Below are positions 1 through 9,175 of a DNA stretch of 55,382 bases, piece by piece (position 1 is the first letter of the stretch; every line of letters starts with the position of its first letter). The notes beneath the pieces were generated by a model. It saw only the letters and a program-made list of their open reading frames with translations, did no database searches and was not told the origin of the DNA. The DNA is from Bacteroidota bacterium (GTDB lineage: Bacteria > Bacteroidota > Bacteroidia > AKYH767-A > OLB10), in assembly GCA_963169675.1 (NCBI GenBank), contig CAUJFJ010000195.1:1-55382 (forward strand), written 5' to 3'. Both the position numbers and the translations under genes were made by a program.

Positions 1-2
1 AA

Positions 3-608
3 AGAAGAAATTTTCCGGATAAGTCAAATGGCGTGCAGTTTATTCAAATTTCTTCTTTTGCAGGGCACAATGGACATGTTTATTCCGTTGAAGCATTACG
101 ACGGTTTTTTGATAAGTATCCCGACAGTAACGCGCGTTTTGTTTTTGGTGGTGGTGGTGCAGTCGAGCTGGATGTTGTTCGTGCTCAGGTAAAAAAATTG
201 AACCTCGAAAATAAAATTCACTTCACGGGAAAAATTAATCCGGAAGAAGTCAGGCAATGGCTCGAGCAATCACACTACTTTATTCACCCAAGTGTTGTTG
301 GCCCCAAAGGTGAAACGGAAGGTCTCCCCACAGCTATCATGGAGGCAATGGCAATGGAACTCCCCATTTTATCAACGTATCATGCAGGCATTCCCGAATT
401 AGTACAACCCGGAATTAATGGCTTGCTCGTTAATGAAAAGGATATTGATGCGTATGTGGCAAAGTTTGTTGAAATTCAGGAATGGAGCTACTGCCCTCAA
501 AACCGGACACGCGTATTTGAAATGTGTGAGATTAAAAGTCATACCAGGCAATTGATATCGGTATATCAGAAAGTTATTCATTTGACCCTTGGAGTTAACA
601 AAGCATAA
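3..608 (+). CDS. Glycosyltransferase family 4 (GT-B), C-terminal part; 5' end lies outside the window
   Basis: Frame is open upstream of the listed GTG at 33 to the window edge (…DKSNGVQFIQISSFAGHNG…). GT4-like C-terminal motifs HPSVVGPKGETEGLPTAIMEAMAMELPILSTYHAGIPELV. Confidence 0.85.
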   Translation, partial: RRNFPDKSNGVQFIQISSFAGHNGHVYSVEALRRFFDKYPDSNARFVFGGGGAVELDVVRAQVKKLNLENKIHFTGKINPEEVRQWLEQSHYFIHPSVVGPKGETEGLPTAIMEAMAMELPILSTYHAGIPELVQPGINGLLVNEKDIDAYVAKFVEIQEWSYCPQNRTRVFEMCEIKSHTRQLISVYQKVIHLTLGVNKA

Positions 609-982
609 GCTCAGTAGAGAAGGAATAGATTTTATTTAATTTTAATGACTTAATTCTGAGTTTATATTTTTAAAGTAGATAAATTTGTTATGTTACTATT
701 TTTGCATGAAGAGTAAAATTTGAATCATTAAAATATTTTCGAATTATATTTTACAGCTTTTTAATTTTAAGTGAGCAGAAGTAATCTGGAATCCTGGCAC
801 ATAAAAACCTTGGATTTTCACTTCCTCCTTTAAAGAAACTAACAGCAAAACAAATAAAACGCCTGGGAAATACTCCTAATTGCTTTTATGAATCCCATTT
901 AAGGGACAAATTCAGTTCAATAGTAATTTATTAGGAAAATTTAATTTTCTTCTGAGCAACAACACATAAATTTTAACCCTTA

Positions 983-2143
983 ATGCTTTTCAAAATGGCA
1001 GAAAATCAAATGACTCAATATGGCGAACTTCTTCACAACCTGAAGGAGAAGATTAAAGTCGCACAAATGAAAGTAATTCATGCAATAAACAATGAGTTGC
1101 TTACAGTTTATTGGGAAATTGGTAATGCAATTTCAACTCAGGAGAAAGCAGCCGGCTGGGGTGGGAAAATAGTGGATAAATTGGCTTCAGATTTAAAGGC
1201 TGAGTTTCCACAAATGAAAGGCCTTTCCCCGCGTAATATTCGCTATATGCGGGATTTTGCAATTGCCTATCCATTCTTCTTGAATGAAGATATCAAAAAT
1301 CCAGAATATATTGAAAATAAAGACGTTATAATTTTGCAGCAAGCTGCTGCAAAATTGCCTTGGGGCCATCATCAATTGCTTTTGACTAAATTAAAGTCAG
1401 CGGATGAAAGGGCTTTTTACATTAAAAAAACGGTTCAAAACGGATGGAGTAGAAGTATTTTGGAATATCAGATAGAAATTGGTTTATTTAAGTCGCAGGG
1501 TTCTTTAGTGAATAATTTCAATACCACTATACCTTCATATGAATGCGATTTAACAACCCAAATTTTCAAAGACCCATATAACTTTGATTTTATCATGTTA
1601 AATGAAAAAGCGAAGGAGAGAGATTTGGAAAATGCATTGATGACGCATGTAACAAAAGTGTTATTGGAGCTAGGGGCAGGTTTTGCTTTTATGGGAAGAC
1701 AAAGGAAATTTGAAATAGGTGGTAAGGAGTTTTTCTTTGATTTGCTTTTTTATCATACAAAATTAAGAAGACATGTAATTATTGAATTGAAAATCGGCGA
1801 ATTTGAACCTGAATATATTGGTAAAATGAATTTCTACCTGAGTATTGCTGATGACCAATTAAAAGGTGTGTATGATGAAGCTGCCATCGGTCTGATTCTT
1901 TGTAAAACTAATCATAAGGTAGTGGCTGAATATGCTCTTCGGGATATCACTAAACCTATTGGGATCGCAGAATATAGAATTACTCAGCAATTGCCAGCTG
2001 ACTTCAAAGATGAACTCCCAAGCATTGAAGATATTGAACAACGAATCGGTGATGAAATAAAGGAAAACCAAAAACCGGAAGAGACAAAGATAAATACCAT
2101 ACTAGATAAATTACATAATTTGAACTCTGGGGAATCTATGTAA
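983..2143 (+). CDS. PD-(D/E)XK nuclease-like protein, YhcG/DUF1016 family
   Basis: N-terminal NNELLTVYWEIGNAIS…GWGGKIVDKLASDLKAEFPQMKGLSPRNIRYMRDFA and C-terminal FFFDLLFYHTKLRRHVIIELKIGEFEPEYIGKMNFYLS, both typical of DUF1016 proteins. Start may instead be 995 or 1010. Confidence 0.85.
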   Translation: MLFKMAENQMTQYGELLHNLKEKIKVAQMKVIHAINNELLTVYWEIGNAISTQEKAAGWGGKIVDKLASDLKAEFPQMKGLSPRNIRYMRDFAIAYPFFLNEDIKNPEYIENKDVIILQQAAAKLPWGHHQLLLTKLKSADERAFYIKKTVQNGWSRSILEYQIEIGLFKSQGSLVNNFNTTIPSYECDLTTQIFKDPYNFDFIMLNEKAKERDLENALMTHVTKVLLELGAGFAFMGRQRKFEIGGKEFFFDLLFYHTKLRRHVIIELKIGEFEPEYIGKMNFYLSIADDQLKGVYDEAAIGLILCKTNHKVVAEYALRDITKPIGIAEYRITQQLPADFKDELPSIEDIEQRIGDEIKENQKPEETKINTILDKLHNLNSGESM

Positions 2144-2315
2144 ACTGCTGAAGTTTTTACTCTTGACACTACAGTTCAGAATGGATATTTCAGGTTGTTT
2201 TCAGGAATTGAGATTTTTTCGGGCTCAGAAAATTAAATACATTTCAATTTAATCAAAGTAATCCATAAATTGCACAGCCATACGAAATAATAGCTTCACA
2301 GACCAAATTGATACA

Positions 2316-3044
2316 ATGAGCACTTATCCCACCAAAAGATTGTATTTGTTCTTATTTCTCTTTTTACAATATTTTTGTTCTAACGCTCAACTTTCAGAAG
2401 GTAAAGTATATCACATAGGAGCAATGCGAAATGTGATGTGGAAAGGTGAGCTGTTTGGGACAATTGACCTTGATTCGTTGAAAGGTATTGCCGGTTTGTA
2501 TGGTGTAGGACCCATTGAAGGTATTGCCGGTGAGCTTTTGATCACTGATGGAGAATGTTTTCAATCAAGGGTGGTTTCCGAATCCGAAATGAAAGTTACC
2601 GCTTCCTTCGATGCCAAAGCACCCTTCTTTGTTTACAGTGTGGTGAATGAATGGAAGTCTTTCGATATTCCCGAAGAAGCAAGAGATATGCGTGCTATTG
2701 AATTATTCCTGGACTCTATTACCATTAAAGCATCCCGTCCGTTCGTTTTTCGCATCGAAGGTATTGCCGAATCAGGATCCATTCATGTTGTAAATTTGGC
2801 TCCAGGTAGTAAAGTGAGTAATCCGGATGAGGCTCATCAGGGACAAATTAATTACCCACTTAATAATGAAGCAGTAGAAATAACGGGTTTTTTCTCGACA
2901 GAACATAAGGCTGTTTTTACCCATCACGATACATTTATGCATATGCATCTTATTACTCCCAACAGGAAAAAAATGGGGCATATCGATTCCCTCAGACTTG
3001 CACCCGGATCCTGGAAGCTTTGGCTACCACTGTCAATATTCTGA
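2316..3044 (+). CDS. Exported acetolactate decarboxylase-like protein
   Basis: Signal-peptide-like N-terminus (LYLFLFLFLQYFCSNAQ). GTIDLDSLKGIAGLYGVGPIEGIAGELLITDG and HMHLITPNRKKMGHID, an HxH-x10-H pattern matching zinc ligands known for alpha-acetolactate decarboxylases. Confidence 0.75.
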   Translation: MSTYPTKRLYLFLFLFLQYFCSNAQLSEGKVYHIGAMRNVMWKGELFGTIDLDSLKGIAGLYGVGPIEGIAGELLITDGECFQSRVVSESEMKVTASFDAKAPFFVYSVVNEWKSFDIPEEARDMRAIELFLDSITIKASRPFVFRIEGIAESGSIHVVNLAPGSKVSNPDEAHQGQINYPLNNEAVEITGFFSTEHKAVFTHHDTFMHMHLITPNRKKMGHIDSLRLAPGSWKLWLPLSIF

Positions 3045-3067
3045 TTTTCAGAACTTATTAGTTTCGA

Positions 3068-3099
3068 TTGGTTCATATCCGAATAATTTAGTACATTTG
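3068..3099 (+). promoter_or_regulatory. Candidate Bacteroidota-type promoter (TTG-N21-TACATTTG)
   Basis: TTG at 3068-3070 and TAnnTTTG match TACATTTG at 3092-3099, 16 nt before the ATG at 3116. Confidence 0.4.
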
Positions 3100-3115
3100 A
3101 TAGGAACTTTCTTTT

Positions 3116-3661
3116 ATGTGGATTCGAACATTAGGTATATTTCTGCTCGCCTCTCTGGTTTTTGTTTTGATGGGCTCTTTTATTGGTTTGCAACTTCAAA
3201 GGAAAGTTGTCAGAAAATCCGTTAAATGGAAAATGCTGGAAGGTATTCCTGCTGATCAGTTGGTTTGTCTCAAATTTTCGAAATCAAACGTGGATGATTT
3301 ACTGTACTGGAAGCACAGCAAGGAATTCAGCTATAAAGAAGAGATGTATGACATCGTTTATAAAAAGGAAACCACGGATTCAGTTTTTTATTATTGTTGG
3401 TGGGATCATGAAGAAACAGCACTCAATAAAAAATTGTCTGCACTCCTTTATGTCGCACTAAATCAAAATGCAGCCGGCAAATCGACAAATGACAAGTTGC
3501 ACTTGTTGTTGCAAGTGCTTTTTTTTCAATCTACATCTAAGCCCGAATTCAATAACTGGTCTCATTTGAGCCGATTTTATTTCCAAGCAGATTTGCTAAC
3601 AACATTAAATCCCGGTATATCCCCTCCAAATCCTCCGCCGGAGACTTTCCTCAGCATTTAA
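3116..3661 (+). CDS. Hypothetical membrane-anchored protein upstream of a TonB-dependent receptor
   Basis: 181-aa ORF with N-terminal hydrophobic segment (LGIFLLASLVFVLMGSFIGLQ), same strand as the receptor gene; no family recognised. Confidence 0.6.
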   Translation: MWIRTLGIFLLASLVFVLMGSFIGLQLQRKVVRKSVKWKMLEGIPADQLVCLKFSKSNVDDLLYWKHSKEFSYKEEMYDIVYKKETTDSVFYYCWWDHEETALNKKLSALLYVALNQNAAGKSTNDKLHLLLQVLFFQSTSKPEFNNWSHLSRFYFQADLLTTLNPGISPPNPPPETFLSI

Positions 3662-3734
3662 TCTTTTGTGGCTGTCCGAATTTTTTAACGGATAAGCTAT
3701 TGCTGCTTGAATTTTAAATCTTAAAAATTGTACT

Positions 3735-6140
3735 ATGAAAAAAATATTATTCATGGTATGGTTGCTGCTTAGTTTTAGTGCTGTGATTGGCCAAACAGTT
3801 ACTGTTACAGATATTAAAACAGGTGCTCCACTCGAAGTGGTTACACTCGTGAGTGAAAATCCGAAAGCAACAGCTATTACCAATGTTTCCGGTAAGGCCG
3901 ATATAAGTGCCTTCGCCGGATCGTTACAAATTGAGATTCGACTGATTGGTTATAAAACAGAACGGATTTCATACATGGATCTGGAAAAAAATAGTTTTGC
4001 ACTTTCAATGAAGCAAACCGAGTTTTCTCTTGATCAGATTGTGGTTTCGGCAACACGCTGGAATCAATCTGCACTTGAGGTGCCTGCTAAGGTGGCTACC
4101 ATCTCTGCTAAAGATGCCGCGATTCAGAATCCGCAAACTACGGCAGATTTACTTTCTAATTCAGGGGAGGTGTTTATTCAGAAAAGTCAACAAGGCGGAG
4201 GTAGTCCCATGATACGTGGTTTTGCCACTAACAGGGTTCTGATTGCTGTTGATGAAGTAAGAATGAACAATGCTATTTTCAGAAGTGGAAATTTGCAAAA
4301 TGTTATTTCCATTGATCCGTTTGCAGTCGAAAATACAGAAGTGTTATTCGGACCGGGATCGGTAATTTATGGAAGTGATGCCATTGGGGGCGTCATGAGC
4401 TTTAAAACTTTAACACCAAAATTTTCAGATACAACCAAGGTGCTGATTTCAGGAAGTGCCGTTGCCAGAACGGCTTCTGCAAATAATGAATTCACCGGTC
4501 ACGTTGATTTTAATGCCGGCTGGGAAAAGTGGGCCATGGTAACAAGTATTTCATTCAATAATTTTGGTGATCTGCGAATGGGTAGTAATGGACACGATGA
4601 ATATCTCAGGCCCTTTTACACTGTCCGAAATAATGGTCTGGATGAGGTAGTTGAAAATGATGACCCTGAAGTGCAGAAACCTACCGGATATTCACAGATT
4701 AACCTGATGCAGAAATTTAGTTTTAAGCCCAATAACAACTGGAAATTCGATTATGCATTCCATTTATCTACTACATCAAATTATTCCCGCTACGATAGAC
4801 TGTTGCGAACCAGAAATGGCCTTCCCCGAAGTGCCGAATGGTATTATGGACCGCAAGAATGGATGATGAATCATTTCACAGTCAGTTATAGCAAGTCAAA
4901 AAAACTTTTTGATGATATGGTGATCAGATTCGCTATACAACGTTTCAAGGAGAGTCGTATCGATCGCGACTTTAATGATCCGGTACAACGAACGCGGGAG
5001 GAATACGTGACAGCGATTAGTCTCTCAATAGACTTCTCAAAGCGAATAAAAGCCAGCCATCATCTTTATTATGGAATAGAAGAAGTGATAAATGGTGTAA
5101 CTTCAGCAGGAACCGATTTGGATATCAGATTTGCTATTCCAAGAGATGGTCCTTCCCGTTACCCGGATGCAATATGGAATTCTTTAGCTGCCTATTTGAG
5201 CTATGAATATCGAATCACCGGTGATCTTACCTTATTGGCCGGTGGTCGATTCAATTCGTTTGCATTGAACGCTACATTCGATGATACTTTTTATCCCTTC
5301 CCGTACGAAAATACAAGTAATTCTGATGGAGCACTTACAGGAAGTATTGGTGCTGTTTATCATCCCGGTGAAAAATTCTCGCTTCGTGCGAATCTTTCAA
5401 CCGGATTCAGAGCTCCCAATGTTGATGATATGGGAAAGGTATTCGATTCAGAACCAGGTTCCGTAATTGTTCCGAATCCGGATCTGGGTGCCGAGTATGC
5501 TTATAATGCCGAGATAGGTGCTTCTAAAATATTTGGGGAGCACATCAGATTTGATATCACCGGCTTTTACACAATTTTAGAGGACGCTCAGGTGCGAAGA
5601 AATTTTGCATTCAATGGTTTGGATAGCATCTTTTATGACGGCGAATTAAGTCAGGTGCTGGCAGTGCAAAATGCTGCAAAAGCAACTGTGTATGGTATTC
5701 AGTCTAGTGTGGAATTGAAATGGGCTTCAGGCATTAATTTTCTGATCAAAGCCAATTATCAGAAAGGTGAGGAGGAACTGGATGATGGAACAAAAAGTCC
5801 GCTTCGCCATGCAGCACCATTTTTTGCCATGTCAAAGATTTCTTTTAAGCACAAAAAATTGTATTTGGAACTCGCAGCTATCTATAACAGTGAGGTTTCA
5901 TTTGATGATCTCCCTGAAGAAGAAAAAGGAAAGGATTATATTTATGCTGTTGATGATCATGGAAATCCTTATTGCCCTGAATTCCTGATTCTCAATTTTA
6001 AATCCCAATATCAGATTTCGAATCATTTTTCTGTAAATGCCGGAGTCGAAAATATTGCTGATATCAGGTATCGTCCCTACAGCTCCGGTATTGTAGCTGC
6101 AGGACGCAATTTTATGCTTTCACTGAAAGCAAGCTTTTAA
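3735..6140 (+). CDS. TonB-dependent outer-membrane receptor, heme/hemoglobin-receptor-like
   Basis: Signal peptide, carboxypeptidase-regulatory-like N-terminal domain, plug (SPMIRGFATNRVLIAVDEVRMNNAIFR…VIYGSDAIGGVMSF), FRAP…NPDL box, C-terminal beta strand ending in F. Confidence 0.9.
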   Translation: MKKILFMVWLLLSFSAVIGQTVTVTDIKTGAPLEVVTLVSENPKATAITNVSGKADISAFAGSLQIEIRLIGYKTERISYMDLEKNSFALSMKQTEFSLDQIVVSATRWNQSALEVPAKVATISAKDAAIQNPQTTADLLSNSGEVFIQKSQQGGGSPMIRGFATNRVLIAVDEVRMNNAIFRSGNLQNVISIDPFAVENTEVLFGPGSVIYGSDAIGGVMSFKTLTPKFSDTTKVLISGSAVARTASANNEFTGHVDFNAGWEKWAMVTSISFNNFGDLRMGSNGHDEYLRPFYTVRNNGLDEVVENDDPEVQKPTGYSQINLMQKFSFKPNNNWKFDYAFHLSTTSNYSRYDRLLRTRNGLPRSAEWYYGPQEWMMNHFTVSYSKSKKLFDDMVIRFAIQRFKESRIDRDFNDPVQRTREEYVTAISLSIDFSKRIKASHHLYYGIEEVINGVTSAGTDLDIRFAIPRDGPSRYPDAIWNSLAAYLSYEYRITGDLTLLAGGRFNSFALNATFDDTFYPFPYENTSNSDGALTGSIGAVYHPGEKFSLRANLSTGFRAPNVDDMGKVFDSEPGSVIVPNPDLGAEYAYNAEIGASKIFGEHIRFDITGFYTILEDAQVRRNFAFNGLDSIFYDGELSQVLAVQNAAKATVYGIQSSVELKWASGINFLIKANYQKGEEELDDGTKSPLRHAAPFFAMSKISFKHKKLYLELAAIYNSEVSFDDLPEEEKGKDYIYAVDDHGNPYCPEFLILNFKSQYQISNHFSVNAGVENIADIRYRPYSSGIVAAGRNFMLSLKASF

Positions 6141-6144
6141 TATT

Positions 6145-6185
6145 ATACGTGTTATTCCGGAGTTTATCTTCGGAATAACACGTAT
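6145..6185 (+). terminator. Hairpin, putative terminator after the TonB receptor gene
   Basis: Perfect 15-bp stem ATACGTGTTATTCCG / CGGAATAACACGTAT with 11-nt loop, directly after the stop codon. Confidence 0.65.
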
Positions 6186-6201
6186 TTGTAAACAATTTAG
6201 C

Positions 6202-6209
6202 TACTTTTG
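6202..6209 (+). promoter_or_regulatory. Candidate -7 element TACTTTTG for the GNAT gene
   Basis: Matches TAnnTTTG 15 nt before the ATG at 6225; no well-spaced -33 TTG seen. Confidence 0.3.
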
Positions 6210-6224
6210 TTTCGTTCTTAGCCC

Positions 6225-7025
6225 ATGAAAATTGAACCGCTTCTTAAGTCTGATATTGCTTCATTGCCGGAATTGCAACCTGCAGATTGGAACGATATTG
6301 TCCCCTCATTCAAATATCATTTATCAAATTCTTTTTCGAATGGAGTGAAATTTAGTGATGGAAATAAATTAGTTGCAGTTGGAGTTGCTATTATTCACGG
6401 TCCGGTAGCATGGCTGGCACAAATTATTGTCCACCCCGATTACAGAAGCAAAGGATTAGGTTATCAACTTACGAATGAGTTATTAATAATTGCTGAAAAA
6501 TTCAACTGCAGTACCGTATTGTTGGTAGCTACACCACTAGGGTATCCTGTTTACCTCAAACATGGTTTTATTGCTGAAGAAACATACACTTTTTACAGAT
6601 CTGAGAAGTTATGGAGTGAAGCAATTGAAAATCCTTTCCTGAAACCTTACAGTAAAACTTTCCGGCAGCAAATTCAATTGCTCGATTTCAAAGCATCAGG
6701 TGAAAATCGCAATTTCCGTTTGGATGAATTTATAGATGATGCAGTGTTGTATGTGGAAAGTAATGTTGTGAAAGGTTACTTCCTTCCCGGGTTTGGTGAA
6801 GGACTTGTTGTTGCTTCTGAAAAGGAGGCTGGGTTAGCACTTTTAAAACACAGGCTGCAATTTAAAAATGAAGTTGTAATTCCTGATCTTAATTTAATCG
6901 CCTCTCAGTTTATGATTGATAATGGTTACAGCGTTTTCAGAACTGCTGTTCGTATGCGTAAAGGAAATCCGGTGCATCCCAATCTCTCCCTGGTGTATGC
7001 GAGGGTCAGTGGTCAGATAGGATAA
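6225..7025 (+). CDS. GNAT-family N-acetyltransferase
   Basis: AWLAQIIVHPDYRSKGLGYQLTNELL, acetyl-CoA-binding motif; GNAT fold followed by a C-terminal extension. Confidence 0.8.
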   Translation: MKIEPLLKSDIASLPELQPADWNDIVPSFKYHLSNSFSNGVKFSDGNKLVAVGVAIIHGPVAWLAQIIVHPDYRSKGLGYQLTNELLIIAEKFNCSTVLLVATPLGYPVYLKHGFIAEETYTFYRSEKLWSEAIENPFLKPYSKTFRQQIQLLDFKASGENRNFRLDEFIDDAVLYVESNVVKGYFLPGFGEGLVVASEKEAGLALLKHRLQFKNEVVIPDLNLIASQFMIDNGYSVFRTAVRMRKGNPVHPNLSLVYARVSGQIG

Positions 7026-7027
7026 AA

Positions 7028-7058
7028 AAAGGCTGCTACACACACTGCAGCAGCCTTT
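7028..7058. terminator. Bidirectional hairpin terminator between convergent genes
   Basis: AAAGGCTGCT…AGCAGCCTTT 10-bp stem flanked by A/T tracts. Confidence 0.75.
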
Positions 7059-7080
7059 CGAAAAGTGATCAATGGCAACT

Positions 7081-8493
7081 TCAATCAATATTATTTTTCA
7101 CGTAGTTTCCTGTTAATTTATTGATATCATTATTTACAGAAAGTATCAACAAGCAGGTTGCAGTACAAAACACCGGACTCGTAATGCAATGGTGTCCACT
7201 CCAGCTGCCATCATTATTTTGAATTTGCAACATCCTTGCGCTGGTTTTATCATACCAGTTTTGCCAGGTATCATCCTTGCTGATAATCATACCCTCACCG
7301 GTTTGTAAGTAGCTTAAGAATTCTTCTCCACCATTATTTCCAAAACCGGAAATTACATTATCATCCTGTGCAAGTTTTTGTGCCGATTTATTAACCTGAT
7401 AAGCAGTTTCATATTTTAATGCAGTCGACTCCGGTAAGCCTGCATCTTTCAGATTAGATACTGTTACATCTTCCGATTGAATCCTCCCTTCTTTTTTTGC
7501 TTTTTTTAAGATTTCTTTTGCTTCTCGAGTTTCCTTTGCCGAAGCCCTCGCCGATCCTGATACGGAGTAAAGAACCACACCTGCTGCTGATTCAGTTGCT
7601 ACACTGTTTGTTTTTACATCCATATTACCTTTCTGGAAATCCCTGGATTTTTCTATCACTTCTTCATTAACTGTAATGCCATTCGATTGTGCCGATTCTA
7701 ATGCGCTTGTTGCAAATGACGATTGCAATACACCTGCCCATCCGGAACCTTTTAAACTACCATCAGCATTGTGATTGTTTTCGATCATGGCTACGCATTT
7801 TTGAATAGCTTGGGTAACCCGGTTTTTCAATGCCGGTTCATTTTCTGTTTCGGAAAGTATGTTGGAAAGAAATTGTGAAGTTAATACTACATCAATATTT
7901 TGTCCCAGCTTCGATTGTGGTTGTGTATAAGTCAGGGTTGTGATATTTGAACTGTTCTTGGGGGTATTTTCAACTGCTTCAAGCAAAAATTCAAGCGCTT
8001 TGTTTAATTGTTTAGAATGAGATCCTTGTTGTAAATTATTTCCGCAACGCTGCAAAGCCATCGCAACCATTGCTGTGGTGGCAGGATCTGATTTAACTGC
8101 ATGTGGGTCTTTGATTCCCTGGTTACGGTTGGATCCTGCTCCCCATCCACCATCATTTTGTTGTGCCTCATCAATCCATTCCAGTCCTTTGTGCATCGAA
8201 GTCATCACTTTTTGTGGTATAGGATGAAAGAAATCCTTATCGAGACCTTCGCCTTCAAAAGCAGTTTTAAAAACACAATGCTTTGGATCATTAGTGAATT
8301 CAGGCGATGGAGTTGGCTTATCTTCAGGCTTCTTTGTTTCCGGTTCTATTTGCTGTAAGGTAGCTGTAGGTGGAGATGTTTGTGGTGTTGTTGAGGTTGT
8401 TTTTGTTGAGGGGAGTTCCGACAGTTCAATGCTTCCAACTACTGTGCCGGCAGCAAACAGCAGTCCGGCAATAATCAAGTTATTACTTTTCAT
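7081..8493 (-). CDS. Exported protein with prenyltransferase/squalene-cyclase-like alpha/alpha-toroid repeats
   Basis: N-terminal hydrophobic segment then Pro/Thr-rich linker; QW-like repeats EAQQNDGGWGAG and QIQNNDGSWSG. Confidence 0.6.
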   Translation of the reverse strand: MKSNNLIIAGLLFAAGTVVGSIELSELPSTKTTSTTPQTSPPTATLQQIEPETKKPEDKPTPSPEFTNDPKHCVFKTAFEGEGLDKDFFHPIPQKVMTSMHKGLEWIDEAQQNDGGWGAGSNRNQGIKDPHAVKSDPATTAMVAMALQRCGNNLQQGSHSKQLNKALEFLLEAVENTPKNSSNITTLTYTQPQSKLGQNIDVVLTSQFLSNILSETENEPALKNRVTQAIQKCVAMIENNHNADGSLKGSGWAGVLQSSFATSALESAQSNGITVNEEVIEKSRDFQKGNMDVKTNSVATESAAGVVLYSVSGSARASAKETREAKEILKKAKKEGRIQSEDVTVSNLKDAGLPESTALKYETAYQVNKSAQKLAQDDNVISGFGNNGGEEFLSYLQTGEGMIISKDDTWQNWYDKTSARMLQIQNNDGSWSGHHCITSPVFCTATCLLILSVNNDINKLTGNYVKNNID

Positions 8494-8655
8494 GATAAAT
8501 AAGTTTTAGATGTTACCAACCCAAGATGTTGGCAATTTCTAAATTCCATAAAGTAGTCGGTTATTTTTTAAGAAAAGAATTACCCGAACTAAATACGGGA
8601 TCCGACACAATAAATTATGGGGTCATTCGTTCCGGTGACAAATGGTTTTTTCGGG

Positions 8656-9135
8656 CTATTTACTTATTTCGAAGTTCCCGCCATTGCCAATCTCTACACC
8701 ATTCACTTTTGCACCGTTAAAAAGCCATTTGTCACAATCGCAGCAGGCATCATCATTCTCTTTATCAAATAAAAGCCGGATATTTTCTATACGAATGGTT
8801 TTAGAACCGTCTTTTAAAGTAATATTATAAATATAGGGAGGATTAGAAACAGCAGAAGTTAGACCAAGTTTTTTCAGTGTCAGATCCCGGTTTGATCCGT
8901 TATAACTTATCAGTAAAGTATTGGCAGTGTCTGCAGATGATATGGTTATTGTCTGCAACAACAAAGTGTCAATTTCCTCATTGGTATATTGACCATTTCC
9001 GGAATTGAAATGTACAATTGTTGTTCCTGAATACACATCGGGCCGGCATTCATCACAAATCTTATTGAAGCATTTGCAACCCGAACTGAACCACATACAT
9101 AATGCTATAAAATAGCAGAGTTTTTTCCCGATCAT
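8656..9135 (-). CDS. Cys-rich putative lipoprotein, function unknown
   Basis: Lipobox-like …WFSSGC; cysteine clusters CKCFNKICDEC and CCDCDKW; 159 aa. Confidence 0.55.
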   Translation of the reverse strand: MIGKKLCYFIALCMWFSSGCKCFNKICDECRPDVYSGTTIVHFNSGNGQYTNEEIDTLLLQTITISSADTANTLLISYNGSNRDLTLKKLGLTSAVSNPPYIYNITLKDGSKTIRIENIRLLFDKENDDACCDCDKWLFNGAKVNGVEIGNGGNFEISK

Positions 9136-9175
9136 AATAATTGGGCTTCAAAGGTTAATACGCTAAGATAGGAAA

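Noticed and set aside
2998-3461. Plus-strand ORFs 2998..3225 and 3183..3461
   Set aside because: Alternative frames overlapping the acetolactate-decarboxylase-like and 3116..3661 genes; no domain and poor coding character.
8550-8563. 14-nt AAAGTAGTCGGTTA also present at 39264-39277
   Set aside because: In about 55 kb several chance 14-mer matches are expected; no further extended similarity around the copies.
8526-8720. Plus-strand 64-aa ORF in the gap between toroid and lipoprotein genes
   Set aside because: Overlaps the 3' end of the lipoprotein gene antisense; no start context or domain.
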